A stretch of 64,000 bases of DNA. Origin: Cyanobium sp. CZS48M. Lineage in GTDB: Bacteria; Cyanobacteriota; Cyanobacteriia; PCC-6307; Cyanobiaceae. Shown piece after piece: positions 43,938 to 52,997 of the stretch. The DNA is taken from assembly GCA_030373145.1 (NCBI GenBank), contig JAUCZK010000014.1:1-64000 (forward strand), read 5' to 3'. A program made the position numbers and the translations under genes. The notes below the pieces were generated by a model. It was not told the DNA's origin and ran no database searches. It saw only the letters and a list, made by a program, of their open reading frames with translations. Positions within the stretch are counted from its first letter, which is position 1. Each line of letters opens with the position of its first letter.

Positions 43938-45500
43938 TTGCCCCGCCCCCGCCGCTACGGCTCCGCCGAGAGGCCCCTGGCTCCTAGGGCCCCTGCCCGC
44001 CGTTCACCGTCACAACCCAACCTCTCCGGCTCAGCGCTGGGGAGAGCCTGCCGACTGAACTCGGCCCTGCTCCAGCACCCGCTCAGCGATGCAACGGCGA
44101 ACGAACGCCTGCAGGCTTATGACAGTGAGGTGAAGCGCTCGTTCGATCGCATCGTGCCGGTGCTCAAGCAGCTCTCGGCCCTGCAGCACGATGATGACTT
44201 CGTGGAGCAGGCCCAGCGCCATGCCCTCAAGGAGCTGGGCCATGGCTTGCCGCCCACGATCCTGGAATCGGCCTGGGTGAGCCAGCTGGACATGCGCAGC
44301 CTGTACGCCTGGTGCCTGTTCGAGGCCTATGAGCAGGTCAGTGCCGGGTTCTTCCGCGACGATCCGCTCCAGGGTCAGGAGGGCAGCGAGAGCGCCGAGG
44401 CCTTCAACGCCTTCCTGCTCTCCTGTGGCTTTCATCTTCTGGATGTGAGCCCCTGCGCGGATGGCCGTCTGGCCCACGCCATCGCCTACGCCCTGCGCCT
44501 TCCCTTCGGCTCCGTGCGCCGCCGGCCCCATGCCGGCGCGATGTTCGATGTGGAGAACACGGTGGATCGCTGGGTGCGCACCGAGCATCTGCGCTACCGG
44601 GAAGCACGGCCCAACGGCGCCCATGAGCCCACCCGCTACCTGAAGGTGGTGGTGTACCACTTCAGCTCCCGCGACCCCGGCCACGAGGGCTGCGCCGCCC
44701 ATGGCTCCAATGACGCCGCCGCCGCCGCCGGCGGCCTGCGCCGCCTGCAGGAGTTCCAGCAGGCCGTGGAGAACAGCTTCTGCTGCGGAGCCTCCGTTGA
44801 CCTGCTGCTGATCGGGCTCGACACCGACACCGACGCCATCCGCGTTCATGTGCCCGATGTCAACGGCCACACCGATCTGGAACGCTGGCTGGATGCCCTT
44901 GACGTCTACGCCGCCACCCAGGATCTGTCGGCTGAGGCCGCCCGCGACCGGGTGCTGGCCCTGGTGCTCTCGGCCCGCTCAGGCAACGGCGACACGATCG
45001 CCGATGGGGCCGTTGATCCCGGCATGGCGCGACTGATCGCCCGCCTGATTGAGCACAACATCTCCCAGATAGATTTTGTGCGCGCGTATCACGCTGGCGC
45101 CTACACCGATGCGGGCCATGCCGAGCGCTTCATCGGTGTCGGGATCGGCTTCAAGGAGATTCATCTGCGCAATCTCACCTACTTCGCCCACATGGACACG
45201 GTCGAGGAAGGGGCCGCCGATCTCGACGTGGGCGTCAAGATTTTCAAGGGACTGAACGTGTCCCGCGGGCTGCCAATCCCCGTGGTGATTCGTTTCGATT
45301 ACCACGGCAGTGTGCCGGGGGCGCGGGAGCGGGCCGTGCTCTATTGCCAGCGCACCGAAGACGCCATCTGCAACCGCTATCCCGACCTGGTGGACAGCGG
45401 TCTGCTGCACACGTTGCTGAGCGTGCGCGATCGCGATCGGCACGTGCCAGCTGAAACGGTCGGTTCATCGATCAAGCTGCACACCAGCGGAGGCCATTGA
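43938..45500 (+). CDS. csoSCA: Carboxysomal beta-type (epsilon-class) carbonic anhydrase
   Basis: LLDVSPCADGRLAHAIAYALRLPFGSVRRRPHAGAMFDVENTVDRW, YHFSSRDPGHEGCAAHGSND (Zn-site motifs); TTG start at 43938. Confidence 0.94.
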   Translation: MPRPRRYGSAERPLAPRAPARRSPSQPNLSGSALGRACRLNSALLQHPLSDATANERLQAYDSEVKRSFDRIVPVLKQLSALQHDDDFVEQAQRHALKELGHGLPPTILESAWVSQLDMRSLYAWCLFEAYEQVSAGFFRDDPLQGQEGSESAEAFNAFLLSCGFHLLDVSPCADGRLAHAIAYALRLPFGSVRRRPHAGAMFDVENTVDRWVRTEHLRYREARPNGAHEPTRYLKVVVYHFSSRDPGHEGCAAHGSNDAAAAAGGLRRLQEFQQAVENSFCCGASVDLLLIGLDTDTDAIRVHVPDVNGHTDLERWLDALDVYAATQDLSAEAARDRVLALVLSARSGNGDTIADGAVDPGMARLIARLIEHNISQIDFVRAYHAGAYTDAGHAERFIGVGIGFKEIHLRNLTYFAHMDTVEEGAADLDVGVKIFKGLNVSRGLPIPVVIRFDYHGSVPGARERAVLYCQRTEDAICNRYPDLVDSGLLHTLLSVRDRDRHVPAETVGSSIKLHTSGGH

Positions 45501-45501
45501 G

Positions 45502-45786
45502 ATGCTGATCTGTCGAGTTCTCAAGCCCCTGGTGTCCACCAACCGGATTCCCGAATTCGAGCACAAGCACCTGCAGGTGGTGCTGGATGGCAGCTCCCAG
45601 AAGGTGGCTGTCGACGCCGTGGGCTGCATCCCCGGCGACTGGGTGATCTGTGTGGGCAGTTCCGCCGCCCGCGAAGCCGCTGGCAGCAAGTCGTACCCCA
45701 GCGATCTCACGATCGTGGGGATCATCGACCACTGGGATCCGGATGCGGGCAAACCCAGTCCACCGCCAGCTGCGGGTGCGGCCTGA
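45502..45786 (+). CDS. csoS4A: Carboxysome shell vertex pentamer protein CsoS4A
   Basis: MLICRVLKPLVSTNRIPEFEHKHLQVVLDGSSQKVAVDAVGCIPGDWVICVGSSAAREAAGSKSYPSDLTIVGIID. Confidence 0.94.
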   Translation: MLICRVLKPLVSTNRIPEFEHKHLQVVLDGSSQKVAVDAVGCIPGDWVICVGSSAAREAAGSKSYPSDLTIVGIIDHWDPDAGKPSPPPAAGAA

Positions 45787-46037
45787 TGGAAATCATGGAA
45801 GTCACCGGCTCCCTGGTCTGCAGCCAACGGGTGGAGGGTCTGCTCCACTGGCAGCTGCGCATCCTGCGCTCCACCAAGGGCAAGTTGATGGTGGCCGTCG
45901 ATCCGGTGGGTGCCGCACCGGGCAACTGGGTGTTCACCGCCAGCGGCTCAGCCGCCCGCTTTGCCACCGGTCAGCCCGACACCCAGACCGACCTGACGAT
46001 TGCTGGGATCATTGATCTCTGGGATCCAGACGGTTGA
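45786..46037 (+). CDS. csoS4B: Carboxysome shell vertex pentamer protein CsoS4B
   Basis: MEIMEVTGSLVCSQRVEGLLHWQLRILRSTKGKLMVAVDPVGAAPGNWVFTASGSAARFATGQPDTQTDLTIAGIID; TGATG overlap with csoS4A. Confidence 0.94.
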   Translation: MEIMEVTGSLVCSQRVEGLLHWQLRILRSTKGKLMVAVDPVGAAPGNWVFTASGSAARFATGQPDTQTDLTIAGIIDLWDPDG

Positions 46038-46083
46038 TCTCCCTTCCCTCCCCCTCCTCTCTGCCGTCTGCCCAGCTCGATCC

Positions 46084-46659
46084 ATGGCCACACCCTCCTC
46101 CCGCCAACCCTCCTCCCGGCGCAGCAGCGCCAGCAGTGGTGTGAGCCAAGCCGCTGACGCCAAGGCCCTGCCCGCCTCGGCCACCACCCCAACCCCCTCC
46201 CCTGCGGACACATCCGTGGACCCCCCTCCAGCACCAGGTGCATCCGCCACCAGTGGCAGCAAGCCTGCCGCGGCCGCTCCAGTGGCCTCCAGCCGCGGCC
46301 GCTCCGGTGGCACCCCCCCTCCCTCCAAGTCCTCCTCCCCCTCCAAAGCCATGGCTTCGACTCCGCACGGCATCGCTCTCGGCATGATCGAAACCCGTGG
46401 TCTCGTGCCCGCCATCGAGGCGGCTGACGCCATGACCAAGGCCGCTGAAGTCACGATGATCTCCCGTGAATTCGTGGGCGGCGGCTATGTGACCGTGATG
46501 GTGCGCGGCGAAACCGGTGCCGTCAACGCTGCTGTGCGCGCCGGTGCGGATGCCTGCGAACGCGTGGGCGACGGCCTGGTGGCCGCCCACATCATCGCCC
46601 GCCCCCACAGTGAACTGGAGCCGCTGCTGGCCTTCAGCGGTGCTGAGCGCAGGAGCTGA
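46084..46659 (+). CDS. csoS1E: BMC-domain shell protein with long disordered N-terminal extension (CsoS1E-like)
   Basis: About 90 aa of Ser/Pro/Ala-rich sequence followed by a BMC domain nearly identical to CsoS1 (HGIALGMIETRGLVPAIEAADAMTKAAEVTMISREFVGGGYVTVMVRGETGAVNAAVRAGADACERVGDGLVAAHIIARPHSELEPLL). Confidence 0.9.
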   Translation: MATPSSRQPSSRRSSASSGVSQAADAKALPASATTPTPSPADTSVDPPPAPGASATSGSKPAAAAPVASSRGRSGGTPPPSKSSSPSKAMASTPHGIALGMIETRGLVPAIEAADAMTKAAEVTMISREFVGGGYVTVMVRGETGAVNAAVRAGADACERVGDGLVAAHIIARPHSELEPLLAFSGAERRS

Positions 46660-46664
46660 GGGCC

Positions 46665-47132
46665 ATGGAGACCGTTCACCCTCGGGTGCTTGGCTACCTG
46701 GGACGGGCTCTGAGCCTGGAACTCTCCGCGGTCCAGCAGTACATGACCCAGGCCGCGCTGCTCGCCCTCTGGGGCGATGGCGGCTCCGCCGAGCGGTTCC
46801 GCCAGGAGACGGTCGAGGAGATGCAGCATGCCGAGCGCCTGGTGCAGCAGATGCTGCGTCTCGGCGTGGCGCCGGCCGCCTCCCAGCTCAAGCCCGTGAG
46901 CGCCGCCCGCGATCTGATCGGACTGCTGCGCTTGAACATCGTCCAGGAGGACGAACTGATCCAGCACTACGCCGAGGCCAACCGCTTCTGCCTGCTGGTG
47001 AGTGATCCGGGCAATGCCCAGTTCTTCCACGACCTCTGGCAGGAGGAAGCCCAGCACGGAGAGGAGCTGCACCAGTGGCTGGCTGCCCTTGGCGCCGGCA
47101 GCCGCCGCGATCTCGAACGCGCCACTTTCTAG
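46665..47132 (+). CDS. Bacterioferritin/ferritin-like protein of the carboxysome operon
   Basis: LGRALSLELSAVQQYMTQA, ETVEEMQHAERLVQQML, IVQEDELIQHYAEANRF, LWQEEAQHGEEL (four-helix di-iron motifs). Confidence 0.85.
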   Translation: METVHPRVLGYLGRALSLELSAVQQYMTQAALLALWGDGGSAERFRQETVEEMQHAERLVQQMLRLGVAPAASQLKPVSAARDLIGLLRLNIVQEDELIQHYAEANRFCLLVSDPGNAQFFHDLWQEEAQHGEELHQWLAALGAGSRRDLERATF

Positions 47133-47206
47133 GCCACCCTCCCGGCTCCGACCTGGCGCCTCATCTCCTCCCTTTGTCCCCCCCTCCCCTAGCCCTGCCT
47201 ATCCAG

Positions 47207-49033
47207 ATGGTCTGGCTGATCCCTCTCTATGGGTTCAGCGGCATGGTGCTGTCGCTGCCGTGGGCTGCGGGCTGGATCAAACGCAATGGGCCCAGACCGG
47301 CGGCCTACCTGAACCTGCTCGTCACGCTGGTGGCTGTGGCCCATGGCAGCTGGATCCTCCAGCAGGTGTGGCAGCTCGGGCCCCAGCACCTGGACTTCGC
47401 CTGGTTCCGCGCCGCCGATCTGAACCTGCGCATCGGCTTCGACCTCTCACTCACCAACCTGGCGGCGCTCGAGCTGGTCACCGGCATAAGCCTGCTCGCT
47501 CAGGTGTATGCGCTCGGCTACCTCGACAAGGAATGGTCGCTGGCACGCTTCTACGCCTTGGTGGGCTTCTTCGAAGGGGCCCTAGCCGGGGTTGTTCTCA
47601 GCAGCAGCCTGTTCATGAGCTATTTCCTGCTGGAGATGCTCACCCTTTCCACCTACCTGCTGGTTGGCTTCTGGTACGCCCAGCCGCTGGTGGTCACGGC
47701 CGCCCGCGACGCCTTCCTCACCAAGCGGGTGGGCGACGTGCTTCTGCTGATGGGCATGGTCGCGCTCTCGGCCTGGGCGGGCTCGATGGAATTCCAGGAT
47801 CTCTACGTCTGGGCCGCCGAGGCCGACGCCAGTGGTGCGCTCTCGCCGCTGGCCGGCACGCTGCTGGGCCTGGGGCTGATCGCCGGGCCCATGGGCAAGT
47901 GCGCCCAGTTCCCGATGCATCTCTGGCTGGATGAGGCGATGGAGGGGCCGAACCCGGCCTCGATCCTGCGCAACTCGGTGGTCGTCACCGCAGGCGCCCT
48001 GGTGCTGCTGAAGGTGATGCCGCTGCTGCGCTTCTCCCCCCTGGCCACCACAGTGCTTCTGGTGGTCGGCACGATCAGCGCCGTCGCCGGCGCCCTGGTG
48101 GCCATCGCCCAGGTGGACATCAAACGAGCCTTCTCCTACTCCACCACCTCCTATCTGGGGCTGGTGTTCATCGCCATCGCCCTGCAGCAGCCGGCGATCG
48201 CGCTCCTGCTGCTGTTCGCCCACGGCCTGGCCAAGGCGCTGCTTTTCATGAGCGTGGGCAGCGTGATCGCCACCACCAACTGTCAGGACCTCACCGAACT
48301 GGGCGGCCTCGGTCAGCGCATGCCGGCCACCACCACGGCCTACCTGGTGGCCGGCGCCGGGCTGGTGGGCCTGCTTCCCCTGGGCTGTTTCTGGTGCTTC
48401 GGCCTGATGGTCGACACCTTCGCTCGGGAGCAACCATTTTTCGCCGCCGTCTGCCTGTTCACCAACGTCCTGACGGCCTTCAACCTCACCCGCGTGTACC
48501 GCCAGGTGTTCCTCGGCCCGGCGAAGCCGAAAACCAAGCGTGCCCCCGAAGTGAACTGGCTGATGGCCCTGCCGATGGTGAGCCTCACTGTGCTGGTGGC
48601 CTTGATGCCGGCCTTGATGGCCCGGCTTGATCCGGAGCCCGGCCTGGCCTCCTTCTCCCTGACCACCGCCATCGCCGTTGGCGCCAGCGGCCTGGTCGGG
48701 GTCACCGCCGGCGCCCTTGTGGCCCTGAACACGTTCAGGTCGCGATCGATGATCCAGCCGTTGAGAGCTCTGCAGGACCTGCTCGCCTTCGACTTCTACA
48801 CCGAGCGGATCTACCGGGTGACGATCGTGGCAGCGGTGGCGGGCCTCGCTCGCCTCACCGACTGGATTGACCGCACCCTGGTCAACGGCCTGGTGAACGG
48901 CATCGGCCGCTTCTCACTCGACAGTGCCGAGGGCCTCAAACTGGGCGTTTCCGGCCAGCTTCAGGCCTACCTGCTCACGGTCATGGTGGCCATCGTGCTG
49001 CTGCTCACATCGCTGCTGTGGCTGCACGGATGA
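47207..49033 (+). CDS. ndhF4: NDH-1 subunit F, CO2-uptake type (NdhF4-like)
   Basis: NuoL/NdhF-family multi-pass protein (GPMGKCAQFPMHLWLDEAMEGPNPASILRNSVVVTAGALVLLK); followed by ndhD and chpX. Confidence 0.9.
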   Translation: MVWLIPLYGFSGMVLSLPWAAGWIKRNGPRPAAYLNLLVTLVAVAHGSWILQQVWQLGPQHLDFAWFRAADLNLRIGFDLSLTNLAALELVTGISLLAQVYALGYLDKEWSLARFYALVGFFEGALAGVVLSSSLFMSYFLLEMLTLSTYLLVGFWYAQPLVVTAARDAFLTKRVGDVLLLMGMVALSAWAGSMEFQDLYVWAAEADASGALSPLAGTLLGLGLIAGPMGKCAQFPMHLWLDEAMEGPNPASILRNSVVVTAGALVLLKVMPLLRFSPLATTVLLVVGTISAVAGALVAIAQVDIKRAFSYSTTSYLGLVFIAIALQQPAIALLLLFAHGLAKALLFMSVGSVIATTNCQDLTELGGLGQRMPATTTAYLVAGAGLVGLLPLGCFWCFGLMVDTFAREQPFFAAVCLFTNVLTAFNLTRVYRQVFLGPAKPKTKRAPEVNWLMALPMVSLTVLVALMPALMARLDPEPGLASFSLTTAIAVGASGLVGVTAGALVALNTFRSRSMIQPLRALQDLLAFDFYTERIYRVTIVAAVAGLARLTDWIDRTLVNGLVNGIGRFSLDSAEGLKLGVSGQLQAYLLTVMVAIVLLLTSLLWLHG

Positions 49034-49043
49034 GGACCCCACG

Positions 49044-50570
49044 ATGCTGAGCCTGCTGCTGCTGATCCCCTTCATCGGAGCCCTGGTGCTGGTGCTCTGG
49101 CCCGGCCAGCCAAGTCCGGGGCGACTGCGGACGATCACCCTGGTGGTGCTGTTTCTGCAACTCGGCTGGAGCCTGGTGGTGCTCAGCCACTTCGATCCCG
49201 GCAACAGCGCCATGCAGCTGCAGGAGTCCCACCAGTGGGTTGGAATCATCGGGCTTGATTACAAACTCGGGGTCGATGGCCTTTCCCTGCCGTTGGTCCT
49301 GATCAATGGCGCGTTGACGCTGGTCTCAGCGATCTGCACCCGCGACATCAGCCAGCGGCCGCGCATTTATTTCGCCCTGCTGCTGGTGATCAGCGGAGCC
49401 GTGAACGGTGCCTTCCTGTCTGAAAACCTTTTGCTCTTCTTCCTGTTCTATGAACTGGAACTGATCCCGCTGTGGTTGTTGATCGGCATCTGGGGCGGCT
49501 CCAACCGGGCCTATGCCGCCACCAAGTTCCTCCTCTTCACCGCGGTGTCGGGCATGCTGATCCTGGGCGCGTTCCTAGGGCTGGCCCTGTTCACCGGCAG
49601 CGTTGATTTCAGCCTCACGCCAATCACCAGCGAACGGCTGGCGCTCGGAAGCCAGTTGGTGCTGCTCGGGGCGTTGCTGGTGGGTTTCGGCATCAAAGTG
49701 CCCCTGTTTCCCTTCCACAACTGGCTGCCCGATGCCCACACGGAGGCCTCCACGCCGGTGTCGGTACTGCTGGCCGGTGTGCTGCTCAAGCTGGGCACCT
49801 ACGGCCTGCTGCGTTTCTGCCTGGGGTTGTTTCCCGAGGCCTGGGCCGTGTTGGCGCCGGGGCTGACGATCTGGGCGGCGGTGACGGTGCTGTTCGGCTC
49901 CCTTGCGGCGATCGCCCAGAAGGACATGAAGCGGATGGTGGCCTACAGCTCGGTGGGCCACATGGGCTACATCCTGCTGGGGGCCGCGGCGGCCACGCCG
50001 GTGGCGATCCTGGGCTCGATCTTTCAGATGGTGAGCCACGGCCTGATCTCGGCGCTGTTGTTCCTGCTGGTGGGAATCGTCTACCGCAAGACCGGAACCC
50101 GCGATCTGACGGTGCTCCACGGTCTGCTCAACCCGGAGCGGGGCCTGCCGTTCACCGGCACACTGATGATCCTGGGGGTGATGGCCAGCGCCGGCATGCC
50201 GGGGATGTCGGGATTCATCTCCGAATTCCTCGTGTTCCGCGGCAGCATCGTTGCCTACCCGCTGGCCACCCTGCTGGGGATGGTCGGCTCGGGCCTGACC
50301 GCGGTGTACTTCCTGCTGCTGGTGAACCGTGTCTTCTTCGGCAGGTTGGCGATCACACCGGCCGCCGATTCGGTGGCCCATCAGCGCCTGGATGTGCGTC
50401 TGGCGGAGGTGGCGCCACGGGAAACCATCCCGGCCATGGCCCTGGCGATCACGGTGGTGGCGATCGGTCTGCTGCCCGCCGGGCTGGGCCGGCTGAGTGA
50501 GAGCACCAGCACGGCGATGGCCCAGCTGCCGGCCCTGGTGTCGGCCCTGCAGGGCGGGGGGCTGGGCTGA
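49044..50570 (+). CDS. ndhD4: NDH-1 subunit D, CO2-uptake type (NdhD4-like)
   Basis: LLFFLFYELELIPLWLLIGIWGG, VPLFPFHNWLPDAHTEASTPVSVLLAGVLLKLGTYGLLRF. Confidence 0.92.
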   Translation: MLSLLLLIPFIGALVLVLWPGQPSPGRLRTITLVVLFLQLGWSLVVLSHFDPGNSAMQLQESHQWVGIIGLDYKLGVDGLSLPLVLINGALTLVSAICTRDISQRPRIYFALLLVISGAVNGAFLSENLLLFFLFYELELIPLWLLIGIWGGSNRAYAATKFLLFTAVSGMLILGAFLGLALFTGSVDFSLTPITSERLALGSQLVLLGALLVGFGIKVPLFPFHNWLPDAHTEASTPVSVLLAGVLLKLGTYGLLRFCLGLFPEAWAVLAPGLTIWAAVTVLFGSLAAIAQKDMKRMVAYSSVGHMGYILLGAAAATPVAILGSIFQMVSHGLISALLFLLVGIVYRKTGTRDLTVLHGLLNPERGLPFTGTLMILGVMASAGMPGMSGFISEFLVFRGSIVAYPLATLLGMVGSGLTAVYFLLLVNRVFFGRLAITPAADSVAHQRLDVRLAEVAPRETIPAMALAITVVAIGLLPAGLGRLSESTSTAMAQLPALVSALQGGGLG

Positions 50571-51718
50571 TGCCGATCATTCCAGCCGAACTGGTGCACA
50601 GCGGGGGGATGCCCAGCGCGGCCGAACTGGAGGCCAAACTGCTCGGCGGCGAAACCCTGCTGGCCAACACGCCCGACCACCTGATCGAGGTGGTGGATGT
50701 GCTGAACAGTTACGGCGAGGTGCTCGATGCCTACAGCACCAACCTGATCTTCCAGGCCGAGAAGCAGTTCCTGCTGCCCTTCCCGCTGTTCAAATACCTC
50801 GATGGCGACAACAGCCTGGCCAGGATCTGGCGCCACCTCAACCACGATCGAATCAACTTCGAGTACGCCGAGTACTGCATGAAGGCGATGCTCTGGCACG
50901 GCACCGGCGGCCTCGATGCCTACCTGGATTCGGAGGCCTTTGCCGAGAACTGCGCCGCGATCATCCGCTGCAAGACACGCCGCGATCCATTGCTGGCGGT
51001 GCTCCATCCCCTGTTTCCGGGCTTCCTGAGCGAGCTGATCCGCACCGCGGCCACCACCCACGCCCTCGGCCAGTTCTGGCGGGTGATGAGCGATCTGTTC
51101 CTCGATCTGGCCCGCGCCGAGGCCGATGGACGCGTGGGCTCGATCGATGCCGTCGTGGAGTTCCTCAAAGACGGGCTGGTGGCCGCTGCGGCCGACCCGA
51201 TCACCTACGGCGTTGAAGTGGCCGGCGAGCACCACTGGGTACTGCCGCCGCAGGCGGGCCTGACCTTCCTGGTGGATGTGGCCGTGCCCTATGTGGAGGC
51301 GGTGTTCTTGCGGGGCCTGCCGTTCCTGGGCACGGTGAGCTTCAACGCCCAGGCTCACCAGATCTCACCGGATCAGGCCCAGTTCGCCTATGGCGCCCTC
51401 TATGCCGACCCCCTGCCGAGCATGGGGTCCGGGATCCCACCGAGCCTGTTGATGCAGGACATGTACCGCCACCTGCCGGAGCGGTTGCACAGCTGGTACC
51501 ACCAGCGCACCCGGGGCGAGGGCGACGTGCGCGTCAAGATCTGCATGAGCTTTCAGAAGTCGATGTTCTGCGTGACCAATGCCGCCATCCGCGGCACCTT
51601 CCCCCATCCGCTCAGCAGCACCGATCCGGCCCAGCAGGCGGCCAACCGGGCCTACGCCGCCGCCTGGTCCGGCCGGCTGGCGCTGGCCCGCACCGATTGC
51701 CTCGATGCCAGCAGCTGA
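50570..51718 (+). CDS. chpX: CO2 hydration protein (ChpX/CupB-like)
   Basis: DNSLARIWRHLNHDRINFEYAEYCMKAMLWHGTGGLDAYLDS; GTVSFNAQAHQISPDQAQFAYGALYADPLPSMG; abuts ndhD4. Confidence 0.9.
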   Translation: MPIIPAELVHSGGMPSAAELEAKLLGGETLLANTPDHLIEVVDVLNSYGEVLDAYSTNLIFQAEKQFLLPFPLFKYLDGDNSLARIWRHLNHDRINFEYAEYCMKAMLWHGTGGLDAYLDSEAFAENCAAIIRCKTRRDPLLAVLHPLFPGFLSELIRTAATTHALGQFWRVMSDLFLDLARAEADGRVGSIDAVVEFLKDGLVAAAADPITYGVEVAGEHHWVLPPQAGLTFLVDVAVPYVEAVFLRGLPFLGTVSFNAQAHQISPDQAQFAYGALYADPLPSMGSGIPPSLLMQDMYRHLPERLHSWYHQRTRGEGDVRVKICMSFQKSMFCVTNAAIRGTFPHPLSSTDPAQQAANRAYAAAWSGRLALARTDCLDASS

Positions 51719-51758
51719 GCCAAGGGCCCTACCCATCGTCTGACCTAGCCTCAACACC

Positions 51759-52016
51759 ATGGACCAGCCCTGGACGCCGCGCCCCAAACCCGAGCAGGCC
51801 GACCGGCTTGAGCGGCGCATCGAGTTCGAGGATTACGCCAGCAACCGCGCCTTCCTCGATCGCCTCAACGATTTCTGTGAACAACAGGGGCGCTTCCCCG
51901 ATCTGAGCTTCGGGCGCACCTACGTGAACATCACCGTGCGCCCTGCCGACGACGACACTCCGATCGCCACCGCTGACCACGACTTCGCCGCGGCCATCGA
52001 TGACCTCCTCGCCTGA
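51759..52016 (+). CDS. acRAF: Pterin-4a-carbinolamine-dehydratase-like alpha-carboxysome Rubisco assembly factor (acRAF)
   Basis: PCD-like fold pattern ([43 protein letters not shown]...[14 protein letters not shown]) in the cso locus before cbbX. Confidence 0.82.
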   Translation: MDQPWTPRPKPEQADRLERRIEFEDYASNRAFLDRLNDFCEQQGRFPDLSFGRTYVNITVRPADDDTPIATADHDFAAAIDDLLA

Positions 52017-52968
52017 TTCCATCGGCACCGAGGCGGAAGCCGATGGCTCGGCCACGGAGAACCTCGATGCCCCGGTGAACCTGCAGGCGGCCTATGAAGC
52101 CGCCAATGTGCAGGAGGTGCTCGATCAGCTCGATCGCGAGTTGATCGGCCTGCGCCCGGTGAAGACCAGAATCCGTGAGATCGCGGCGCTGCTGGTGGTG
52201 GAGCGGGCCCGCAAGCAGGTGGGCCTCACCACGGCGGCCCCGAGCTTGCACATGTCGTTCACCGGCCGGCCGGGCACTGGCAAGACCACCGTGGCCGAGC
52301 GCATGTCCGAGATCCTGCACCGGCTGGGATACGTGCGCAAGGGTCATCTCGTGACCGCCACCCGCGATGATCTTGTGGGTCAGTACATCGGCCACACGGC
52401 GCCCAAAACACGCGAAATGCTCAAGAAGGCGATGGGCGGCGTGCTGTTCATCGATGAGGCCTACTACCTCTACCGGCCCGAGAATGAACGCGACTACGGA
52501 GCCGAAGCGATCGAGATTCTGCTGCAGGTGATGGAGAACAACCGCGATGATCTGGTGGTGATCTTCGCTGGTTACAAGGACAAGATGGATATCTTTTACC
52601 AATCAAATCCAGGCCTCTCCTCCCGGGTAGCCAATCACATCGATTTCCCTGATTACACGGCCGTGGAGTTGTTGGCCATTGCCCAGCTGATCCTGGCCGC
52701 CGAGAGCTACCGCTTCGGCGATGAGGCCAAGGCCGCCTTCTACAACTACATCCAGCGGCGCATGCAGCTGCCCTTCTTCGCCAATGCCCGCTCGATCCGC
52801 AATGCCATCGACCGGGCGCGCATGCGTCAGGCCAACCGGCTCTTCAACCACATGGGGCGGGGTCTGACCAAGCTGGATCTGATCACGATCCAGGCCGAGG
52901 ACATCACCGCCAGCCGCGTCTTCCATGGCGAAGTGGAAGGCCTCGACCCCAGCCTGCCGCTCACCTGA
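52000..52968 (+). CDS. cbbX: CbbX-type AAA+ Rubisco activase
   Basis: [118 protein letters not shown]. Confidence 0.95.
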   Translation: MTSSPDSIGTEAEADGSATENLDAPVNLQAAYEAANVQEVLDQLDRELIGLRPVKTRIREIAALLVVERARKQVGLTTAAPSLHMSFTGRPGTGKTTVAERMSEILHRLGYVRKGHLVTATRDDLVGQYIGHTAPKTREMLKKAMGGVLFIDEAYYLYRPENERDYGAEAIEILLQVMENNRDDLVVIFAGYKDKMDIFYQSNPGLSSRVANHIDFPDYTAVELLAIAQLILAAESYRFGDEAKAAFYNYIQRRMQLPFFANARSIRNAIDRARMRQANRLFNHMGRGLTKLDLITIQAEDITASRVFHGEVEGLDPSLPLT

Positions 52969-52997
52969 GGCACAACGCTGCCGATCAGAGCGCAGGC

